A DNA stretch of 64,000 bases from CAYGYG01 sp964354155 (GTDB taxonomy: Bacteria; Hydrothermota; Tepidihabitantia; SM23-42; CAYGYG01). The translations under genes were made by a program, and so were the position numbers. The DNA lies in NCBI GenBank assembly GCA_964354155.1, contig CAYGYG010000002.1, forward strand, positions 98,071 to 162,070. Reading direction: 5' to 3'. Shown here in pieces: positions 60,418-64,000 of this stretch. The notes under the pieces were generated by a model, which saw nothing but the letters and a program-made list of their open reading frames with translations, had not been told where the DNA came from and searched no databases. How positions within the stretch are numbered: the stretch's first letter is position 1; each line of letters begins with the position of its first letter.

Positions 60418-61443
60418 CTACATGAAGGACTTGAGCAGTTTGCCGCGTGGGTGCGGGCTGTAGAAGACGGGTGGGACATCGAGCATCGTAAACGCTCCGT
60501 ACATTGACATTTTGTTGAGCCGATAGCAGGCTCTGACGCATGCCACCAGAATCCCGGCGGTGCCGTCGGGATTGCTTGCCCATTCGCACCGGTACTCAAT
60601 CACCGATTTAGGTCTAACGGACTTATCGGCGCATGCCAGAACAAACCCAGCATGGGGATAAGCATGGTGTTTTTTCTCCATTACCTGCTGGGTGACGAAG
60701 ATAACTTTGGTTTCGAAGCCGGCGAAGTAGTTGGGCATCGACTTGATCTGCCGCTCGATTTGCTTTCGGTCGGTTCCTTTTTCGGTCACGACGTAGACGA
60801 GCCGCGTGTGACGGTCGTGTGGTTTGATGGAGGGGTTAGACCCCTGCCTTACCTTGGCGACTGAGGGTTTGACCGGCAGCGTGTACTGCCGTGCATCGAC
60901 CACGCCTTTAATCCGACGCACCGCGTCCGAGTGCCCCTGGCTGACGCCGGGCCCCCAGAACGTGTAGTGCTTTGCCATCGGAATGAAAGAATCGGCCAGT
61001 ACCCGCTCGAGCGAGAACGTGCCCGGATCCCATCCGGCCGAGACGATCGACGTGTGCCGGTTGAGGGCGGCGAACCTGCTCATCTGGTCACTGTAATCAG
61101 CGATCCGGGCATGGGTGTCGAAACTGTCGACCGTGTTGAAGAATTGGGCGAAGTACGGTCCATGACCGAGCTTCTCGGGTCCGCCGAGCCTCCGGCCGGT
61201 GAAAGTCCGAGTTACCCGGCCGAAAAGGTCGTCTTTTGAGCCGCCGCAGAGCACGGCAACATCCGCCAGGGGAGCGAAATTGCCGATGCTGAATACCGGT
61301 ACGCCTTTCACCTGACGCCGGACGCGGGTCGGATCGCGCGTGATGATCTGTGTGACTTCAATGTCCGGATTCATTTTGACCAATCGATGCACACCACGGC
61401 CCAGGCGGCCGTAACCGACGATCGCAACGCGGATTCTATCCAT
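60418..61443 (-). CDS. ddh: Meso-diaminopimelate D-dehydrogenase
   Basis: A 341-residue NADP-dependent enzyme. Rossmann motif IVGYGRLGRGV near the N-terminus. The catalytic-domain signature is intact: NTVDSFDTHARI, SAGWDPGTFS, TFWGPGVSQGHSDAVRRIKG and QYTLPV. It interconverts tetrahydrodipicolinate and meso-diaminopimelate in one step, feeding lysine and peptidoglycan synthesis. ATG 61443 has AAGGAG 6 nt upstream; a GTG one codon earlier is possible. Own promoter; no other lysine genes are adjacent. Confidence 0.94.
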   Translation of the reverse strand: MDRIRVAIVGYGRLGRGVHRLVKMNPDIEVTQIITRDPTRVRRQVKGVPVFSIGNFAPLADVAVLCGGSKDDLFGRVTRTFTGRRLGGPEKLGHGPYFAQFFNTVDSFDTHARIADYSDQMSRFAALNRHTSIVSAGWDPGTFSLERVLADSFIPMAKHYTFWGPGVSQGHSDAVRRIKGVVDARQYTLPVKPSVAKVRQGSNPSIKPHDRHTRLVYVVTEKGTDRKQIERQIKSMPNYFAGFETKVIFVTQQVMEKKHHAYPHAGFVLACADKSVRPKSVIEYRCEWASNPDGTAGILVACVRACYRLNKMSMYGAFTMLDVPPVFYSPHPRGKLLKSFM

Positions 61444-61479
61444 CACAGCTCCTTATTGTCCTGATCCTTGCACCCCTGC

Positions 61480-61507
61480 AGTATACCGAGAAAACATGGA
61501 TGGTCAA
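61480..61507 (-). promoter_or_regulatory. Promoter for ddh
   Basis: Minus-strand TTGACC (61507-61502), 16-bp spacer, TATACT (61485-61480), about 30 nt before the predicted Shine-Dalgarno. Confidence 0.87.
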
Positions 61508-61554
61508 TAGGTTGTGGTCCGGGGATCTTGCCGCTACCCAGGCCGAGGATAGGC

Positions 61555-61582
61555 TTGACAAACTCGAAGTAGTAGTTAAAAT
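61555..61582 (+). promoter_or_regulatory. Promoter for small hypothetical gene
   Basis: TTGACA, 16-bp spacer, TAAAAT, about 45 nt before ATG 61627. Confidence 0.83.
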
Positions 61583-61626
61583 ACTAGGCATATGTACGAC
61601 CAAACGCAACGCCAAGGAGCTAGAGA

Positions 61627-62022
61627 ATGCCTGGCCGGGTGATTTTCGCCTACGACCCCGACACGAATATCGTTTTCACTGAAGACCACTGGGACGTGAA
61701 GACCAATGAGGATGTCGATGAGTTCTATGAAGAGTACCGGAAGTACTTTGAGGCTCTTGGCAAGAAAGTCTACATGGTTTCGGATATCAATGATCTGCGG
61801 GTTCATGCTGAGGTCGCCGACTACTATGGAGAAAAAGCGAAGTCCACCGTTTCACAGTACCTCCTGGGGTTTGCACGCTGGGGAACCAATGATGTTGCTC
61901 GTATGACCGTGCGGACTACGTCGCTCAAGAAGAAATTCCGGCCCAATATCTACAGTACGCGCGAGGAGGCAATCGGGGCCATTGAGCAGATAGAAACAGA
62001 GAAGGAAGGATCTACTGGATGA
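61627..62022 (+). CDS. Small soluble protein, possibly SpoIIAA/STAS-like
   Basis: A 131-residue acidic protein without signal or membrane segment. The alternation of strands and helices (VIFAYDPDTNIVFTEDHWDV, then an amphipathic helix, then KKVYMVSDINDLRVHAEVA) resembles the SpoIIAA-like/STAS fold, but no signature is decisive. AAGGAG precedes the ATG. Monocistronic. Confidence 0.65.
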   Translation: MPGRVIFAYDPDTNIVFTEDHWDVKTNEDVDEFYEEYRKYFEALGKKVYMVSDINDLRVHAEVADYYGEKAKSTVSQYLLGFARWGTNDVARMTVRTTSLKKKFRPNIYSTREEAIGAIEQIETEKEGSTG

Positions 62023-62177
62023 CGGCTGCCCGGTCAATCACGGCCCAGGCCACTTGGCACGATACTTCTCGTATCGATTCCGATACGGTTGGAACACAGC
62101 ACAACCTGCTAAGTTGTGATGAATGAACGTTTTATGTCGGGAACGGGTTTTGCAATGAATAAGGTCAAGGAGGCTAC

Positions 62178-63020
62178 ATGAAAAAGACCATCGTTCTCTT
62201 TGCCATAATCGGGCTCGCCTTTGTCTCGCTGCGATGCCCAAAGCAAGACGTCGAAGCGGATAAGGGTTCGATCACTGGCTTGATCGAGTCAGACACCATC
62301 TGGTTTAGCGCCAGCACCAAGGTCGACTCAACCAGCCGTGCTCCGGAGAACTTCTGGGATACTCTCATTGTCTGGTGGCGCGGGGCGCAGACTCACGACC
62401 AGCCGGTTGTCAGCATTGAGGTGACCGGTGATTCTGCCTGGGTTTCTTGGTCGAGGAGTAATTTCGGCAGTATCTACTCGCTAGCCTATCCGGATAGCGG
62501 TCAGGCGTGGGTTCTCTGGACGAAGGCGCTATCTGAAAAAGCCGAGATCCGTGCGACCTTCCTGCGCGAGGGCAGTACCGGTGACGATGATCGCGGCTGG
62601 AAACTTAACTCGATATCCCTGGCTTCGGGCAAGTCTGCCACCAACACGGTTCGGGTCGACAGTTTGCGGATCAAATCGTCTCTGTATCCGAATCTGCTCA
62701 TCAAAGACCCGCTTAACACTTACTACCGGGTGGACAGCTTGATCGCTTTCAAACCCGGCGAAGCGGTCACCGTGACGCTCTATACGAACGAGCCCAATGG
62801 CCACGCTTTCCTCCATACCTTCATCCTGGCTTGGCCGTTCTACATCCGCCTGCCTTTTACCAGGAAAACGGGTGGTGTCTACGAAGGGACCTGGAATGCC
62901 CAGCTCGTGGCTACGCCGCGGTTTGCCATCTTCGACCTGATGCCGCATTCGACGCTCTACACGCCTAGCGGAGCGTACGATTTCAACGGCTGGCTATTCC
63001 CGTACCAGATTAAGCAGTAA
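62178..63020 (+). CDS. Secreted hypothetical protein, possible lipoprotein
   Basis: A 280-residue protein with a signal peptide (MKKTIVLFAIIGLAFVSLRC); the LRC cleavage site is an atypical lipobox. The mature part is beta-rich and contains two repeated strands of the type ADSLRIKSSLYPNLLIKDPL. I do not recognise the family. AAGGAGG before the ATG; terminator immediately downstream. Confidence 0.65.
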   Translation: MKKTIVLFAIIGLAFVSLRCPKQDVEADKGSITGLIESDTIWFSASTKVDSTSRAPENFWDTLIVWWRGAQTHDQPVVSIEVTGDSAWVSWSRSNFGSIYSLAYPDSGQAWVLWTKALSEKAEIRATFLREGSTGDDDRGWKLNSISLASGKSATNTVRVDSLRIKSSLYPNLLIKDPLNTYYRVDSLIAFKPGEAVTVTLYTNEPNGHAFLHTFILAWPFYIRLPFTRKTGGVYEGTWNAQLVATPRFAIFDLMPHSTLYTPSGAYDFNGWLFPYQIKQ

Positions 63021-63036
63021 GAATCGGACAAAAAGC

Positions 63037-63067
63037 AAGGCCCTGATGCTTCTGGTATCAGGGCCTT
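63037..63067 (+). terminator. Terminator after secreted hypothetical gene
   Basis: An 11-bp perfect stem (AAGGCCCTGAT / ATCAGGGCCTT) with a 9-nt loop, followed by TTCTTT, between two convergent genes. Confidence 0.9.
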
Positions 63068-63135
63068 TTCTTTACCGGGAGTCTTGGTCGCGTGCTATCG
63101 CAGTGGCGTGTGTGACCGCAAGGAAACCCGCGGTC

Positions 63136-63894
63136 TTAGCTCTTGTGGGCCACGATGACCAAGCGGCGTGCCGTGTGATCGTAAGGCGCGCGGGCGAAAT
63201 CTCCGTAGACTTCGAAAGCGCTGAACCCCACGTCCGCCAGCAATCCGGTGAGCTCGACCGCGGAATAGAGACGGTGCGACAACTTGAAGTTCTCAATCTT
63301 ACCTTTCTTGATGAGGGACCATCGGTTCTCAATCCAGCCCCAACCTTTCTCGATGTGGTGCTGTTCAAGTACGAGGTATTCGCCCAAGATGCTCCAGCTG
63401 CGCGGTAAAAAGATGCGGGCCAGTATTTCCTTGCCCATCAACTCCATAATCAGCCTGCCGCCGGGTTTGAGGCAGGCATAGACGTTGGCCGCGACCTTAC
63501 GGTCATCGGCGGGGTTCTCAAAATAACCGAAAGAGGTAAAGAGGTTGATGACCGCATCAAAGGCGCTTTCCCGGCGGAAGTCTCTCATGTCGCACCGGAC
63601 GAATTCGATGCTCAGTTTTTCGCGCCGGGCGCTCGAGCGGGCTCTTGTCAAATACAGGGGTGTCCGGTCGACACCGGTCACCCGAAATCCCCGGCGGGCC
63701 AGCTCCAGGGAATGGCGGCCTGGGCCGCAGCAGAGATCGAGTACTCGAGCGCCTTTTTTCACGCCCAGCAGGGTAATGACATTTGTTATATCTTGCGGTG
63801 TCTTGGCCCACCGTTCTTCGTTGAACAGAATTGGTGCCCAGGTCGACCAAAAGCGGTCGTCTTGGTGCCAGGGCCGGATTTTCTTTCTGCGCAT
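63136..63894 (-). CDS. Class I SAM-dependent methyltransferase
   Basis: A 252-residue methyltransferase with the SAM-binding VLDLCCGPGRHSLELARRG (motif I, extended), VTGVDRTPLYL (acidic residue of motif II) and a later FDAVINLFTSFGYF (motif IV region). The substrate cannot be predicted; the sequence resembles small-molecule methyltransferases with a C-terminal beta insertion. It starts 7 nt after a -10 box without a Shine-Dalgarno: predicted leaderless. Confidence 0.9.
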   Translation of the reverse strand: MRRKKIRPWHQDDRFWSTWAPILFNEERWAKTPQDITNVITLLGVKKGARVLDLCCGPGRHSLELARRGFRVTGVDRTPLYLTRARSSARREKLSIEFVRCDMRDFRRESAFDAVINLFTSFGYFENPADDRKVAANVYACLKPGGRLIMELMGKEILARIFLPRSWSILGEYLVLEQHHIEKGWGWIENRWSLIKKGKIENFKLSHRLYSAVELTGLLADVGFSAFEVYGDFARAPYDHTARRLVIVAHKS

Positions 63895-63901
63895 CGGCCG
63901 G

Positions 63902-63930
63902 AGTATAGATCATCAGTTCGAATTAGTCAA
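63902..63930 (-). promoter_or_regulatory. Leaderless promoter for methyltransferase gene
   Basis: Minus-strand TTGACT (63930-63925), 17-bp spacer, TATACT (63907-63902). The -10 ends 7 nt before the ATG at 63894. This is the only clear promoter here with a 17-bp spacer. Confidence 0.82.
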
Positions 63931-64000
63931 GCTGCTTATCAACGCGTGATATTACTATGCATAAATGTTAATAGTTATTACTAAGCGGAAATGTTAATAT

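Noticed and set aside
1..64000. tRNA, rRNA and CRISPR arrays
   Set aside because: No cloverleaf with a GTTCRANYC arm, no rRNA-like block and no regularly spaced long direct repeats were seen in the intergenic regions. The heptamer arrays are not CRISPR because they have no spacers.

Overview
The window looks like chromosomal DNA of an uncultured bacterium of the FCB assemblage, most plausibly a WOR-3/Stahlbacteria-like or related candidate lineage. This is inferred from protein family content only: a GWxTD-domain lipoprotein, VCBS/FG-GAP proteins with a C-terminal sorting-type domain, several lipoproteins and outer-membrane barrels (a diderm cell), alpha-2-macroglobulin, UpxY-type NusG, and moderately high GC. 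No rRNA, tRNA, CRISPR array, prophage or transposase gene was recognised. TGA is used as an ordinary stop in many genes, so the standard bacterial code applies.

Layout. 1-2.2 kb: end of an HlyD-like gene, then a VTC-domain protein and DUF4956. 2.4-6.1 kb: a 1236-residue nucleotide cyclase/AAA/TPR regulator. 6.2-10.4 kb (minus): a VCBS surface protein broken by an in-frame TGA, and a 922-residue protein with twelve GxDxY repeats plus a HEAT-like tail. 10.6-14.1 kb: CrtI-like oxidoreductase and three lipoproteins, one a probable NlpC/P60 pseudoenzyme. 14.1-17.9 kb (minus): MurJ and a GAF-GGDEF protein. 18 kb: rpsT. 18.3-27.5 kb (minus): DUF2723 protein, SagB-type nitroreductase, HDAC-like deacetylase, then a tightly overlapping polysaccharide operon (epimerase-like, two GT4, Wzx-type flippase, NodB-type deacetylase). 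27.8-35.3 kb: serine hydrolase, radical SAM, an active/inactive M16 peptidase pair, leucyl aminopeptidase, barrel lipoprotein. 35.6-42.1 kb: a TetR-controlled tripartite RND efflux operon. 42.1-46.3 kb (minus): two PAS/HD-GYP proteins around a small sensor-like protein. 46.5-64 kb: MFS exporter, a barrel-PEGA-TPR protein with UpxY, GWxTD protein, a giant alpha-2-macroglobulin with an embedded GspG-like segment, nucleotidyltransferase, SDR, glutaminyl-tRNA synthetase, diaminopimelate dehydrogenase, small hypotheticals and a methyltransferase.

Two genome-scale signals go beyond the gene list. First, promoters of the form TTGAC(N)-N16-TAnnnT occur throughout (19 of the 20 annotated have exactly 16 bp spacers), and in seven or eight genes the -10 box ends only 5-9 nt before the start codon, implying leaderless mRNAs. 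Second, several loci carry degenerate arrays phased at exactly 7 bp, with different unit sequences at different loci. They lie between genes, inside a coding sequence, and at one gene end where they supply the stop codon. They resemble in form the heptameric STRR repeats known from cyanobacteria. A 147-bp element with GTCATTGCGAG terminal inverted repeats is also present.

Functionally the window combines cell-envelope building (MurJ, polysaccharide operon, diaminopimelate dehydrogenase, surface and barrel proteins), envelope defence and export (A2M, RND and MFS pumps) and second-messenger signalling (class III cyclase, one diguanylate cyclase, two HD-GYP phosphodiesterases).
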